In this document: piece by piece, positions 13,191 through 42,169 of the stretch
Position numbering within the stretch: position 1 is the stretch's first letter
Layout of the letters: the number at the start of each line of letters is the position of its first letter
Source: Maylandia zebra
Taxonomy: Eukaryota > Chordata > Actinopteri > Cichliformes > Cichlidae
Assembly: GCF_041146795.1 (NCBI RefSeq)
Contig: NC_135177.1
Location: 21,064,560-21,128,559 of the forward strand
Length of the DNA: 64,000 nt
Direction of reading: 5' to 3'
Notes under the pieces: generated by a model
Databases searched by the model: none
What the model was told of the DNA's origin: nothing
What the model saw: only the letters and a program-made list of their open reading frames with translations
Translations under genes and position numbers: made by a program

Positions 13191-13612
13191 TTCTGTTTCG
13201 TTGATAAAGTTATTAAAATATTGAAAAAAGAAATCTAAGATCGTTTAAAAAGTATTGTCTGTAGTAACAATACTGCCCTTTGTTTTGAATGGCTAGTCCT
13301 CGAAAGCACATGTAGATGGGGTGTAGCACGTTTCCCAAAACAAATTTAACAGCTAATCACCTGGCTGGATCAGAAAGTCGCAACTTAGAGAAAATGTTAT
13401 AAATTTATAAATTCTCCTTTTTGTTTTTTGCAATCAGATAAACATTATCAAACTCTAAAATATAGTATAGATTTGCATATTTTAAAAGACGTTACATATC
13501 TTACAACATATAGTGTGATCCGAGGACGAGTGATTAACACATCAAGATTTGAGTATTCACCCTTGTGAAGTCCCCGTGATCTTATCACAGTACTAATGCA
13601 GCCACCATATTT

Positions 13613-13858
13613 TGTGGTGGCTGTAGCTCAGGAGGGTAGAGGAGATCATCTACTCAGGTTGGCTGCTCCAATCTGCATGCCAGATGAGACGGTGAATCCC
13701 AAGTTGCTCTCAGATGCGTTCATTTGAGTTTGAATGTGTGTGTGTATGTTGGACAGAAAGCAGGTGTAGAAAAAAGTGCTGAATGGGTGAATGAGGCATG
13801 TTGTGTAAAAGAGCTTTGAGTGCTCGCGTAGAGTATTTATACTATTGTGATTGTCAGT
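13613..13858 (+). mobile_element. tRNA-derived SINE
   Basis: The head GTGGCTGTAGCTCAGGAGGGTAGAG has an A-box-like TAGCTCAGGAGGGTAGAG. The body (CCCAAGTTGCTCTCAGATG, GTTTGAATGTGTGTGTGTATG, AGTGCTGAATGGGTGAATG) and the tail AAAGAGCTTTGAGTGCTCGCG match a widespread fish SINE. Diverged, no coding content. Confidence 0.6.
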
Positions 13859-13859
13859 A

Positions 13860-14990
13860 TGTTTTATCCAACAAAATGAAGTTATCTCACTTCATTTAAT
13901 TTTTACTGAGATTGTATAAACATACAACAGCGTCACTAAAACCTGCTATAAGTATTGCTATTCATTTTGTCAATTATTACTGATTACATGCAATTTGTTT
14001 ATAACACAGCAGTTAACTGTGGTAAATTGTTGGAAATCGTGAAAATCGTGTATCTGCCTAAACATGGGCACAAATTCACATTTAACTATTACATTTATAC
14101 TCAGCAACCTTTTTTTCCAACAAGAATATAAGCAGACTACAACCAGCTTGCAGTCAGTTATGTCGAGTACCCTCGAATTGTGCTCATTGACACAGACTCA
14201 TTCAGAGTGATGGGCAACATGTTGCCAATCTGTCTGCATTTATAAATTAAATGGTAATTATTTGTAAAGCTTCAGCAGTTTTTCTGAGAGTAATTACTGT
14301 CAGTCCAAATAAGAGTGTGACTGTTTCCAGAAAGGTTTCCTTCTATCAGACCTGTGCAGTCACCTTGTGGTCAAAAGTAGTTGTGGGTGTGCAACTCTGG
14401 GCAGGCATCTAGTCACCACAACTTGCAGAATGTGAAAATATTTAATACATCGACCATGCGGTGTTAAGGTTTTAGTTGTTTGGTTGTTTTTTAGTAGCTG
14501 CAATCAGGTTGCTCTATATTTTTACTCTTGACTGAGCCATTACCTTGATCTGAATTAGGAGGTACTACTCTTCAGTTATGGAAAACCTATACCATGAAGC
14601 CCCTTGGGCAATGTTTTCATGCTGATGTCAATGCCACAGGAGGTTTGGAGCTCTGCAGTTACTGAGTCAGCAGAGCACTGGTGGCTTTTACACACTATCC
14701 ATCTCAGCGATACTGCTCTGTAACTTTACATGGTCACCGATTGTGGAATATCTATTAGGGAAGAAATTTCACAAACTGACTTTTGCAGTGGTGTTATAGT
14801 ATATTAGGAAATGTTTTTGTCCATATAGTGTATTTTGGACTGAGAAAAACATAATTGTTACAATTGCAGTTAGCTCACAATGCTGCTGATTCCATGTACC
14901 AGTTGATTCCCAAGAAATAGTTGGAAGAATTATCATATAACCTTTTAAATTGCTACATAGCATGTTGGTCCTCTTTAAAATATTGTTTCT
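13860..14990. other. Gene-free AT-rich stretch
   Basis: No exon, RNA gene or confident transposon was seen. The only ORFs are short and look random. Confidence 0.45.
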
Positions 14991-14994
14991 CACA

Positions 14995-15190
14995 TATAAG
15001 TGCTTGCATGGGCTTGCTCCAAGTTATTTATCCGATCTCTTACAATCCCATGTCCCATACCTCTATGATCAGCAGCTTTTAGTAAATTAAAATTCCCAGT
15101 TCAGAGCTCTACTTTGCTCACCCTATCACTAAAGAAAAGCTCATCCACTTTTCAGAGAAAGCGCATTTCTGCCACTTGTATCTGGAGTCT
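14995..15190 (+). mobile_element. L2-type LINE ORF2 fragment
   Basis: The plus strand reads CLHGLAPSYLSDLLQSHVP followed by YLYDQQLL, which matches the 'LHGLAPxYLSDLL' segment near the C-terminus of fish L2 ORF2 proteins. It is short, frameshifted and dead. Confidence 0.55.
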
Positions 15191-15524
15191 CATTCTTTCA
15201 TCTTTAAAAGAATTAACAATTATAGTGTTAACAAAAAATCAGACCTAGAGTAACAGATTTGTGGCATTTTTCAACACCGATGCTCCATCTAGTGACAGAT
15301 GGCTGCATAACAATTTAGCAGCATTGGGCATCACTTAAAAAATTTAATTTAGAACAATTAGATTAAACAACGAGTATGTTTAATGTTGACTAGTGACACA
15401 GCGACGATTAGTCAACTGGTTGCACGCATCCCTAGTTTTAACTGTGCAATTAGTTCTAGTATGTGTAATGATTTGATAACCAGCAATAAGACATCATTTG
15501 TCTTGTAGTGACAAAGCTGAGGAA

Positions 15525-18500
15525 ATGGAGGATGAGAATTCAGGAAACCAGCCTCCACCACAAAGTGGGCCCCCAAATCCAAAGAAGAATCCAAAGGTAA
15601 GTGTCAGTCCTTGGCTCTACTTCAGTGCCACATGAGCCCAAGTGTGCAGTATCAAAAACCTAAAGTAAAAATGTGGGATTTCCTATAATATCCCCCCATC
15701 CTCCCCAAATTTTGCTGTTGTGGTACCTGATGGAGTGCCGGGGTGCAGCAGCCCTGAACTTGTGGGCTTCCTGCTTGCTCCTGTGCCATCAGGCCTGCTT
15801 CATTTGCAGTCTTGTTACTGAAGACAATATTCACTGGCTCTGGCCTCACGTCTGCGGCCTGTCAAACCTGTTGTGGTTTAAAGAATTGTTGTTTTGTTTG
15901 TTTGTTTTTAACACTGGTTTTATTCACGTTGGTGTTCCGAATATATTCTAAAGTGAGATAAACTGGCTTCTCTTAAACGGTACCACATGGCAGGCCACTC
16001 ATTTTTTACTACTGAGCGCTGTCACATTCAAAAGTGGTAGTCACGGATCACTTGCTGATTCAAATCCTCGAGGACTTAAAGTCAATGGCGACATATCCAG
16101 TCCAGTTTTTCCCTAAGAGACGTTGTTACATCACTGCTCAATTAAACGGCAGGTAGTAGACACGTCACCGTTCTGTACAACCACTGTGCATGAGGTTAAA
16201 AACTCAAAGGTTCATTATTTGCTACAAAAATTATGATCTCCCACCAGTGAACAAAGCTCCACTGGTGAAGTCAGTACTTTACAGCAGAGTACCCTCAGTC
16301 CTGGATTTCTATCTCCAAACCACACTCTCCTGGTGTTTATCAGTAACATGCAGTTACTTAAAATGTAAATTAGCTGCAAAACAGTAAATCACTGCAGGAA
16401 TTACAGTGATTATTTACATTTCTGCTTAGATATTTAACTTCAATAATCTAAACTCAGTGTCTTCAATTTTTGGCTGCTTATGTCTGTCTTATCTCCTTTT
16501 GCTTATCTTGAAGAAAGTTGTATGCTTGGAAATATGTTTTCTTTATTAGTAGGTATCCTCAAATGAAGTGGCGTCCACCTCAGCACCTGCCTCTAACGGG
16601 AACCACCTCCATATTTCACACAGCTGACATCACTCTTATCATTGAAGGGGGTGTATGTTTAGTTGTTTCCAAAGGGTTTCTGTTTGCTGTTGTCTGTCAA
16701 GCTCAAATTTGGGGCTTTCAAACACATCACACTGACCACAGTGCACGGTGGTAGAAGAGCATGTTCTCTTCTACCAGTTTCATTGTCAGATCGCTGAGGT
16801 CTTGACCTCAGCCTCCCTCAGTGCGGCCACTGCGGCAGGTGTAACAACCCAGTTTCTTCCCTGTAGTAACAAATTGTTGCTGGTCTACATTCTCACTTGG
16901 TGAGGATTTAGACACCATTTATACACATTCCTGTGACTGTCACTGCTTAATGCAGGCGTCAAAGAGGATGAGAACGTAATGGTTGTGTGGCGGACCTGGA
17001 CAAGGAGTTCAGTCCTCTGCTTAGTGTCATCCTGTCACTAATTTCCTGTGTGTCTCTCTCCTTCTCGTGGGTTTATTCCCTCTGCTGACAGAGAAGGCAG
17101 CTGCAGCATTCTGCTGATATAGGTAAGTCCTTTTACACACGGTGCCACTTCCAGTGTTGAGAGTTGAAGCTTGAGACCTTGGTTTCCATGCTTCATGTCA
17201 CGTGTGGTGGCATGTTCACCACTCAGTGAGGCTCACAACCTCAGAGATTTGAGGATGGGGGTGGTGAGTCTTATGTGGTGCAGTCTACTGTTTTGGTCTT
17301 TGGAGATCACTGCAAAAGTATTCACGCAAAACATTTCCTGCTTAAAAGTTTCCTATTTAGAAGTCCAGTTTTCGGAATGGTTTTTGGACGTTTTCTAAAT
17401 AATTTTAATAACAACCCAACCCAGTCTCATTAAGATGTTGCTACACTGAAGAGCAGCACCATTATCCTTAAAAGCGCACGACACATGGCTTATGCTACCA
17501 TGCATCTGCACTGGTTACTAATTAAGTTTTAATGCACTTGTTTCTTTTTAATACTGCTGAATGCAATATCAATTTTTTACCAGTTGCCTGTGTTACACTG
17601 GCTTGACTTTGTTTTTAAATTATGTGTTAATTTTATCGTGCGTTTGCAAAAGGAATGCTTTGGTGAATGCAACACAGAAGTTACCGCTCTGCGGCTGCGC
17701 ACGGTGAGAAGCAGTGCATCACGGGATGTGTTGTTCTGCAGCTCAGTTTGGGCCTAAATGGGGGTTAACTTAGAGCTCCTGTTATTTTTTGTTTGTTTGT
17801 TTTTTCTCCCAAGCGCACATGGGAAGTTTGGGTTGATCCATCCATGTAAAATCTGGAATAAATTCCAGTCCATTAAACATTGCAGGTTGTGAAACAGTAC
17901 AGTATAATTGCAATTAGTTTTTTACTAGTTTTCAGGATATGTCTTGTTTTAGTTATAAATTCAGCCTCTACTTAATGCTGACCACTATTATGTTTTCCCA
18001 GTTTTCTCCAAAGGATCTTCTATCCATACTGTGCCCTCGCTCAACAAAATCTTGAAGGGTATCACAGACTGTGTGATTGGTAAGCAGCGTAGGGATTTTC
18101 CTCACATCTATCTACTTTACCTCCTCTCCTTCTTGCATAAAGAAGTGAATAATCAATAATCATTGTGTCTGCAGGCCTTCAGTATGTGTGGGAGTACCGC
18201 AGCCCCAGTAAATCTGTCCCTCCACACTACCAGTGCAAACTGTGCGCCATGGCCAGCTTGCAGCATGACATTGTTGACCATGTGAAAGGCTGGAAACACT
18301 GCTATAGATACATGGTGAGTGTTGTCTGTTTCAAAGTCTGCACACGAGGTTGCAGAATCATTTGCATTGTTTTATTCTGATTTTCACACAGAAAAAGACC
18401 CACCCTGACAAGATTACGCATGAGGAGGAAGATGCCGTGAAAGACCCTGCTATCAGAAAATCCATTAAAGAAGCTGCGGCTGAATTTGAAAAGACGGAGG

Positions 18501-20295
18501 GGAGGGGACAAATCAAGGTGAGCGCTACACCTGTGATAGTTCAGTTTTTATGTTATATGTAATGTTGGTCTGCTGAATTGGTGTGTTTGCTCTGGGATTT
18601 TTACTTTTCTCTTACTAGACAAAAGTTCAAATTCTGTCTCCAAGGTACTGCCAGATAACTTCATCTTTGTTTGGTCCACATAAAACTTTTATATTGCAGA
18701 TGGGGCTAAAAGTCTCCCATGTTTACATTCGAGGGGTGGGTGCACTTAACAATATGTTGGATTTGATCATTTTCTGTTCCCGTTGTCACATTTAGGTGAT
18801 CCTCAGGGAGCCCTTTGACATTCCTGCTTTTAAAGGACTACGTAAGTTATTCTGCTCTGTTTGCATCCAATGTTTTTAAGTTCTCAAAAACTAAGATCAG
18901 CTTCTCAGTTTAAAAAATAAATAACAATTTTTCCTACTTAGCTGGGGTCAAAGCTTAGCTTAGCATTCAACAACACTAAAAGATTTCCATTATTTCGCAT
19001 TAGTTGTTAATTTCACACATCCTTCCATCACAGGCTCTGCTATTCCTAAAGCCGGGCCTTCACCAGCTCCAGGAATGGGACAAATGGGGCCACCCTTTGG
19101 CGAGTTCTTTGTGATTGACATTAATTTTCTCAGTGTGCATGAATATCTCTGTTCTATTAAAATAAAAATATGTGAACTGAAATGTAATAAACCTGAATCT
19201 CACAGGTCCCAGGTTCTCTGAATCAAGATTCCCAGGGGAGTTTCATCCTGATTATCCCGTAGATGAATTTGGGGAGTCCGGCTTTGGAGGCTACTCCTCC
19301 AGGGAAGACTTTTCTGACTCTGGTATGGATCGGGGAAATTTCATGGATAATATGGGTCGCGGTTCAGGTAGTGGAAGAGACACCTATAGAAGGAGTGGAC
19401 TGCTGGATGAACGTCCAAACAAAATGTATTCAGGCGAGTACCAGGGCAACCGGATGGGTAGTAGCTTGATGGACAGACCAATGGACAGGCCGGGATTAAT
19501 GGGGGCAGCTCCAGAATCTAGCAGCCTTCCCCATACTTTGCTCACATACCTGGTAGGTTTCTTACAATAGGTTTAAAGTCAGCATCTTTTTTTCTTTTTT
19601 TTTTATATTCATATTTATATTCAGAAAGTAATTTTACAAAATGTGTTTTTAGGATACTTTCAGGATAGAGAATGAGAGCGATGCCCAGCTGGTGCTGAAG
19701 GTGACGCAGAAACTAACAGATGTGCTGATGGAGTATCGACTCAGGAGTGTTTCAGGGGTGTGTTTTGAGTTGTTGCTTCTTCTTCTTTTTTTAACAGTAT
19801 CTATCCTAGAAATAATTTTGAAACCAAACACTAAAGATCAGCCTTCAAACCTTATTTGGCGAGCTGAGTACTAAAGTTCTAATTTAATTTTAACCATTTC
19901 AGCTGTGTGCACTAGGTTTCCTTTGCTCTGAAAGGATGAGCAAAACCAGATTTACTTTTTCAGATGTTTCACTTGTCCCTCAGATTAAAACATTTATTTT
20001 GTGGCATCTGTTTCCTCCTCAGGGGCCCAACAGCTTATCATTGAGTTCCACAAACTTCTCTTCACCCCCTAGAATGCAAAGCAGTAGCAACCGATTCTCA
20101 GGTGGCCTCTCAGGTATACATGCACCTTCTCCCAGACTTTTTATGACGGATCCATGGCTCAAATATCAAGGACTGTTAAATGAAGGACTCCAAAGGAGTG
20201 TGTGGCATCATTCTTTGCTGTCCACTTATTAATAGTTTGCTTTTTTTGCAGGTCCATCCCGATACAATGACGGTCCGCCCAGGTATTACAAATAA
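15525..20295 (+). CDS. Matrin/U1-type zinc-finger protein, 380 aa, not identified further
   Basis: Eleven exons splice in frame: 15525-15596, 17092-17122, 18002-18079, 18175-18314, 18392-18517, 18796-18841, 19034-19103, 19213-19552, 19653-19757, 20023-20113 and 20252-20295 (TAA). The start ATG is 16 bases after an acceptor (TCTTGTAG at 15508). Residues 81-102 form a C-x2-C-x11-H-x5-H finger (CKLC...HVKGWKH), the spacing of matrin/U1C-like fingers in RNA-processing proteins. After it comes an acidic/basic helix-like segment (THEEEDAVKDP, IRKSIKEAAAEF). The middle is a Gly/Met/Arg-rich low-complexity region (about 190-300). Then comes a predicted-helical block (AQLVLKVTQKLTDVLMEYRLR). A nuclear RNA- or DNA-binding role is likely from the finger. 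I do not recognise a named human orthologue. Exon 7 ends at a weak donor (GCGA then GTTCTTTG); it is chosen because only it, with the distal acceptor at 19212, keeps the frame. Confidence 0.82.
16750..16775. repeat. Perfect short hairpin
   Basis: GGTAGAAGAG and CTCTTCTACC form 10-base perfect inverted arms around a 6-base loop, in intron 1 of the zinc-finger gene. Confidence 0.7.
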
Positions 20296-20780
20296 GAGAT
20301 GCAACAAGTCTGTCTTCTCATCTTTCTGTACTACATGCACAGGGGTCATTGTCCAGATGTTGATTTCATGTACTTTTGAAAAAAATATATATTTTCATGC
20401 ACTGGGTTTTCAGTCTTTTGCTGTCCTTGTTTTAATTATGTTTATTTCTTCATAATATGGCAAGATTTATAACGTGGAAGGATTTACATGTCTGCTGTTG
20501 TATCCAGCAACTTTACCTGATCATTTTAGTTTAAGTTTCACAGCGATTAAAAGCTATTAATGGACATAAAGATATGTTTGTGGTTGATTTCATGTCCCCA
20601 TCAAAGTATTTCCAGATGCTGACGGATCCTCTAGGTTAGGAAGTTGTATTTGAGACCTTCCTTGTGCAGTATCGGACACAAATAACTAGCTCGATTGGTT
20701 TCTTTTCATCTTGGGTGCAGGTTCTGAAAGTTCCATCTTCCATCCAACAGGGATTTTTCCATTGGCAGTTGTATTTGGTG

Positions 20781-20790
20781 AATAAATAAA
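20781..20790 (+). terminator. Poly(A) signals of the zinc-finger gene
   Basis: AATAAATAAA gives two overlapping AATAAA hexamers about 490 bases after the stop at 20295. They interleave with the poly(A) signal of rbm12b on the other strand. Confidence 0.6.
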
Positions 20791-20809
20791 CCAACAAAGT
20801 ATTTCAGGA

Positions 20810-20815
20810 TTTATT
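20810..20815 (-). terminator. Poly(A) signal of rbm12b
   Basis: TTTATT on the plus strand is AATAAA on the minus strand, about 190 bases past the rbm12b stop at 21002. Confidence 0.6.
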
Positions 20816-21001
20816 TTAAACAGTACAAATGATTTATGAACAGGAAGGTATTAGAAAAGCAGAATCATGTTTCATGCAAGAAATGTTGCCACAAACAGAA
20901 CTGGTCAAAAACTTGAATGAATAAATGAATGAATGAATAAAGCTTTGAACAGTCTCGCACAGCTCTGTCCACATTAGAGCGCTGTCTAAAAATTGTCAAA
21001 C

Positions 21002-22717
21002 TTATTTTGTCAAGATGTCCTCCATCTGCCTCATGGTAATGCACGTCAGAAGCACCTTCGTCCCCAGAAAGTCTTTCCCGTGGAGCCTCTGAGCCAGCGC
21101 AGCAAGCTTCTTTGACTTAAACTGAATCACGGCCTCACCGATGCCACTTCCCTCACTGTTGCGCAGTAACGCAATGTTGTCCTTCTTTATTTTGTACTTG
21201 CTGAAAAGGCTTTTGATTTGATCTTTCTGCACATCTGCCGGCATGTTTCTTATAAACAGGCAAGTCTTAGCTTCCAGGCCCATGTCCGCACCCAGTGACC
21301 CCTCAGAGGCATCAACTAGGCCAGATTTCCTCTTTAGATTTGGTTTCGTTCTTGGGTCTTTGGGCTTTAGACGATGCTTGAGACTTTTAAGATGCATTTT
21401 GCTCATCTTTTCTCTCATTGCCTCCTTTGTGATTGATGAGACTGTAATAGTATTGGAGCCTACGTGGCAGCCAGTGAGATTCATTGCATAGTCGAAATCT
21501 TCAGTTCGATTAAAAAGGAGAAAAGCAGTGTCTGTTCTGTTGCCTTCTTTGTCGAGCAGATGCAGTACATTTTTGTGTGGAATGGTTGCACATCCAAACA
21601 ACTCTTTTATTTCAGTCTTGGTCATCGTTTTTGGCAGATTGCTTACCATAACAATGTACTCCACAGCTGGAGTTCCTGACTCACTGTCAACTTTTAGCTT
21701 TTTTGGTCCATTAGTTAGCAGCTGGTTGATGGACTTCCTCTTGGGGCGCAGTACAGAAGCAGATTTTTGCCTGTGGTTTACACTTTCTTTAAGAGGGTAC
21801 TGGTGGCGTTCTTGTATCGCCTCAACATCAACAGCATCTTCACATTCCTGCAGCGCGCTATTCCATATCTTCTCACACGCTCCACGAACATCCACGCAGA
21901 AGGGGCCCAGTGATTGCTGGTTAAAGTTAAGAGCAGCACTTGCATCCTGCATTGTAGCAAACTTCACAAGGCAGCCATGGTTTAATCCCAACCTCACATT
22001 TACTATGGCTTCCTGTACAGTCAGCCCTCTGAAAAAATGGCAGATATCATCTTTTGTGGTTGAGGGTGGCAGACCAAAGAGCCTGACGTAGCCTGGCTGT
22101 GAGTTTAGAGTTTGCTCTGGTGTCCTCTCCTCTTTCCCTACAGCAGCAGGACAGTCTGCGATGAGGACATCTCTTTGGTGGGTTGGCTGAAGACCTTGGA
22201 GAACAGTACAAATCCCAAGAAGAAAGGCTGCACTGGGATCAAGAGATTGTGCATCTGAAGTCTGTATATCTGCAGGACTGTGATGAACATTCTGTGCCTT
22301 CACAGATAGATTTGAACTAGCACGACTAACTGGGTATGTAGAAGAAGGTGAAAGACTTGCAGTATTATCGCGAGGCCTAGTATTTGAACTCATGCGATTT
22401 ACAGCGGCACGTGGTCGCAGTCTAACAGCATGGTGGGAGGCTTTCTTCTTCTCCTTTAAAACTGTCTCTAATCTATGCTCCAGCTCTTCCATCTTGCTTA
22501 TGTGCAGAGTCACCTTAGAGCCTTTGAGTACATTTCCAGTCAGCCGCATGGCCAACTGGGCCTCTCTTTCTGTGTTGAATGCAATAAAGGCCTCTTGGAG
22601 CCTTCCTCCCACAATGCACACTCCACCATCAGGAATTCGCACAGAGCCAAAGAAAGCCCGAATATCTTCAATACCCGCCTTGGCATCCAGACCTTTCAGT
22701 CGCAGGATTATGGTCAT
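21002..22717 (-). CDS. rbm12b: RNA-binding protein 12B-like, 571 aa, four RRM-type domains
   Basis: A single uninterrupted coding exon of 571 residues. RRM-like domains lie at about 2-77 (VIRL-type start, then RIPDGGVCIVGG and EAFIAFNTEREAQLAM, almost diagnostic of RBM12/RBM12B), 210-285 (YVRLFGLPPSTTKDDICHFF), 350-428 (IVMVSNLPKTMTKTEIKELF) and 485-570 (CLFIRNMPADVQKDQIKSLF). Linkers are Ser/Lys-rich. Human RBM12B also has a one-exon CDS but is much longer (about 1000 aa), so this form lacks much linker sequence. The next gene is tmem67 in opposite orientation, as at human 8q22.1, which supports the RBM12B call. The function of RBM12B is poorly known; binding to single-stranded RNA is inferred from the domains. 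On the minus strand an acceptor (TTTTTTTAAAG) lies about 40 bases before the ATG, and a donor after 22933 marks a 5' UTR exon. Confidence 0.9.
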   Translation of the reverse strand: MTIILRLKGLDAKAGIEDIRAFFGSVRIPDGGVCIVGGRLQEAFIAFNTEREAQLAMRLTGNVLKGSKVTLHISKMEELEHRLETVLKEKKKASHHAVRLRPRAAVNRMSSNTRPRDNTASLSPSSTYPVSRASSNLSVKAQNVHHSPADIQTSDAQSLDPSAAFLLGICTVLQGLQPTHQRDVLIADCPAAVGKEERTPEQTLNSQPGYVRLFGLPPSTTKDDICHFFRGLTVQEAIVNVRLGLNHGCLVKFATMQDASAALNFNQQSLGPFCVDVRGACEKIWNSALQECEDAVDVEAIQERHQYPLKESVNHRQKSASVLRPKRKSINQLLTNGPKKLKVDSESGTPAVEYIVMVSNLPKTMTKTEIKELFGCATIPHKNVLHLLDKEGNRTDTAFLLFNRTEDFDYAMNLTGCHVGSNTITVSSITKEAMREKMSKMHLKSLKHRLKPKDPRTKPNLKRKSGLVDASEGSLGADMGLEAKTCLFIRNMPADVQKDQIKSLFSKYKIKKDNIALLRNSEGSGIGEAVIQFKSKKLAALAQRLHGKDFLGTKVLLTCITMRQMEDILTK

Positions 22718-22980
22718 TTTGCTGCTACCAGGTCACCAAGTTATGAGATACCTTTAAAAAAAGTGAGAGAGAAGGAAAACGGCTGAAATGAGCCAAAATA
22801 TGGGCTGTGTGTTAGCATACGACCACGAAACGCACATTCAGTGAGAACACGTGTCCTGCTGGTGGAAAGCAAAAGAGAAGGCGCAGGAAAAACACGTTTT
22901 CTTCTTTCCTTGAAATCCGAACAAATACTCACCACAGCCACTCACAACAGATACTGGTTAAAAGCTGGCATGGAGGGCGT
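22718..22980 (-). other. 5' UTR and spliced leader exon of rbm12b
   Basis: On the minus strand GGCTGTG is followed by GTGAGTATTT (donor, exon end at 22933). CTCTCTCACTTTTTTTAAAG gives an acceptor ahead of the start-codon exon near 22755. A CACGTG E-box lies at about 22847. The exact start site is not visible. Confidence 0.4.
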
Positions 22981-23924
22981 TGTCACTGCTGTAAACCCGA
23001 CTAAACTTTTAGTCATGGACCCATGCTTAAAATCTCTTTTGTCCCGCCTCTCCCGCTTAACCCCTTACCCCGTTGATTTTTTATAGACTTACCGCCACCT
23101 GCTGGAGGGGAGCGTAACTCCTGGGAGAACTGGTACATCACTGTACATCAAAAATAATCTGCATGACATTGCCCTCAGCTCTCTTTTTTCCAGTGTCCTC
23201 GTTGATTCAACACAATCATGTCCTGTGAGCCTAAACATATCCCCGTTTCTATGTGTGTGTTGTTGTTGTTTTTTTCCAAATAAAATAAGAGCAAAAGTGG
23301 TTTCAGCAAATTACTAAAGTGCAAATTATTAAATAAAATTAGTAATTTATCCATAAAAAGCTAGAAAAAAAAACATACCTTGAGTGTTGGTTTCCTAAAC
23401 TAAGAATTGATCCGTCATGAATTTGAAAATGAGTAAGTTTCAGTTATTTACCTGAACTCTCTTTGTAAGGCTTGTGCATCTCCTATCTGCTCTCCTGTTT
23501 TAAAGCGTTTCACTTAAATCTTTAGATTTTTAAAATCTTACTTGATCACTAAGAGGTGCGGTCTCTCCTCCCCTGAGGTCTATGCCGATATATTAACATA
23601 CGTACTTTGTGTAAGGAAGTGGAAATGCAAGATGCAGCTGCAGATTATGTTTCCTGTCAAAAGTCCCGTATGACTCACACGTTAAAACCCAAACAAAAAC
23701 AAGTAATTACTACTTTGCAATAGGTGTATTTTCTAAAATCTTGCTCTTCTGAAAAGCTGGTTAGATCTTCAGCTTGTGTTTATCAGTACCTTAAGCAGTG
23801 AAGGTTTTCAATGTGCCTATTTGCAGTGAAATCGGTGAAAACACCCTTATTTATTTTATTTTAAACTACCCGCTGTGGTGGCCTCTTGTGAATAAAGGAG
23901 CAGATCAAAGTAACTTTATATTAT

Positions 23925-24205
23925 TTAGAACAATGTAGGAGGCAGGTGTAAAAATTAAAGCTGAGTTTAAATACTTTGGGTTAACCATCCAAAGCAACAG
24001 ACCGTGCACAAGAGAGGTAAAGAAGGGCGTCCAGACAGGGTGAAGTAGAGCAGCAAGTGTGAAAGGGGAGGTGGCAAGGTTTAGAAGACTGCCGTCAGAC
24101 CTGCTATGATTTATTGTACTTACAAAAGACAGGAGACCAGAGCTAAAGGTATTAACGTTTTCACTGGGAGGGATCGGACTGGACAGAATTCGAAACATTT
24201 ACATT
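23925..24205 (+). mobile_element. RTE-type LINE fragment
   Basis: The plus strand carries GAGTTTAAATACTTTGGG, ACCATCCAAAGCAACAGACC and ACAAGAGAGGTAAAGAAGG, matching the segment after the reverse-transcriptase core (FKYLGS, IQSNG, CTREVKKR) of fish RTE elements. The reading frame is broken. It lies between rbm12b and tmem67. Confidence 0.55.
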
Positions 24206-24433
24206 TAAGTACACATTTGAATAAAGTTACAATCAAATTAAAATAAAGTTACATCTCATATATGAAGAAAATCCACTTTATGAATTTATAATGGAGCTAA
24301 ACTAATGGTCAGATTAATACTAATTAATTTCCCCTAAAATAAAAAAAGTATTTTATATAGAAATCTTTTAAATGAATTTAACTGTTTTATTTCAGGTATG
24401 GGTTGTTGGTTTTTTTTGTTTTTTTTACTCATT

Positions 24434-24456
24434 TGCGTCATCACGTCATCACGTCG
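24434..24456 (+). promoter_or_regulatory. Tandem CRE-like motifs in the tmem67 promoter
   Basis: The stretch has GCGTCATCACGTCATCACGT, with two ATCACGTC units containing CRE/ATF half-sites (CGTCA and ACGTC), 45-65 bases upstream of the tmem67 ATG. Binding is inferred from the motif only. Confidence 0.4.
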
Positions 24457-24498
24457 CATAAAGCACTGTGGGTAAAAAAGGGAAGAACGTTGTTTACC

Positions 24499-41925
<17,427 letters not shown>

Positions 41926-42102
41926 AATTCGTTGCTAGATTGTTGATATCATCTTTGTTAATTAGCTGCATTTCTTTCACAGATGTTTACTATTTACAGA
42001 TTCTGTCCTTTTTGCACTTATTTTAATAAGTGGTTCTGTAATAAGTGTTTTTTACTGCTGATTTTGATGTAAATATTCAAATTTTTTGACATATTTTTGA
42101 TG

Positions 42103-42108
42103 ATTAAA
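42103..42108 (+). terminator. Likely poly(A) signal of tmem67
   Basis: ATTAAA lies 178 bases past the tmem67 stop in a T-rich 3' UTR. Another ATTAAA follows near 42144. Confidence 0.4.
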
Positions 42109-42169
42109 TGTTTTTTATGACATGATAATCATCCTGTTTTTTATTAAATTTTATTATATTTTTTAGGTA

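Noticed and set aside
21528-22091. 187-codon plus-strand ORF over rbm12b
   Set aside because: Antisense shadow of a conserved RRM-coding exon.
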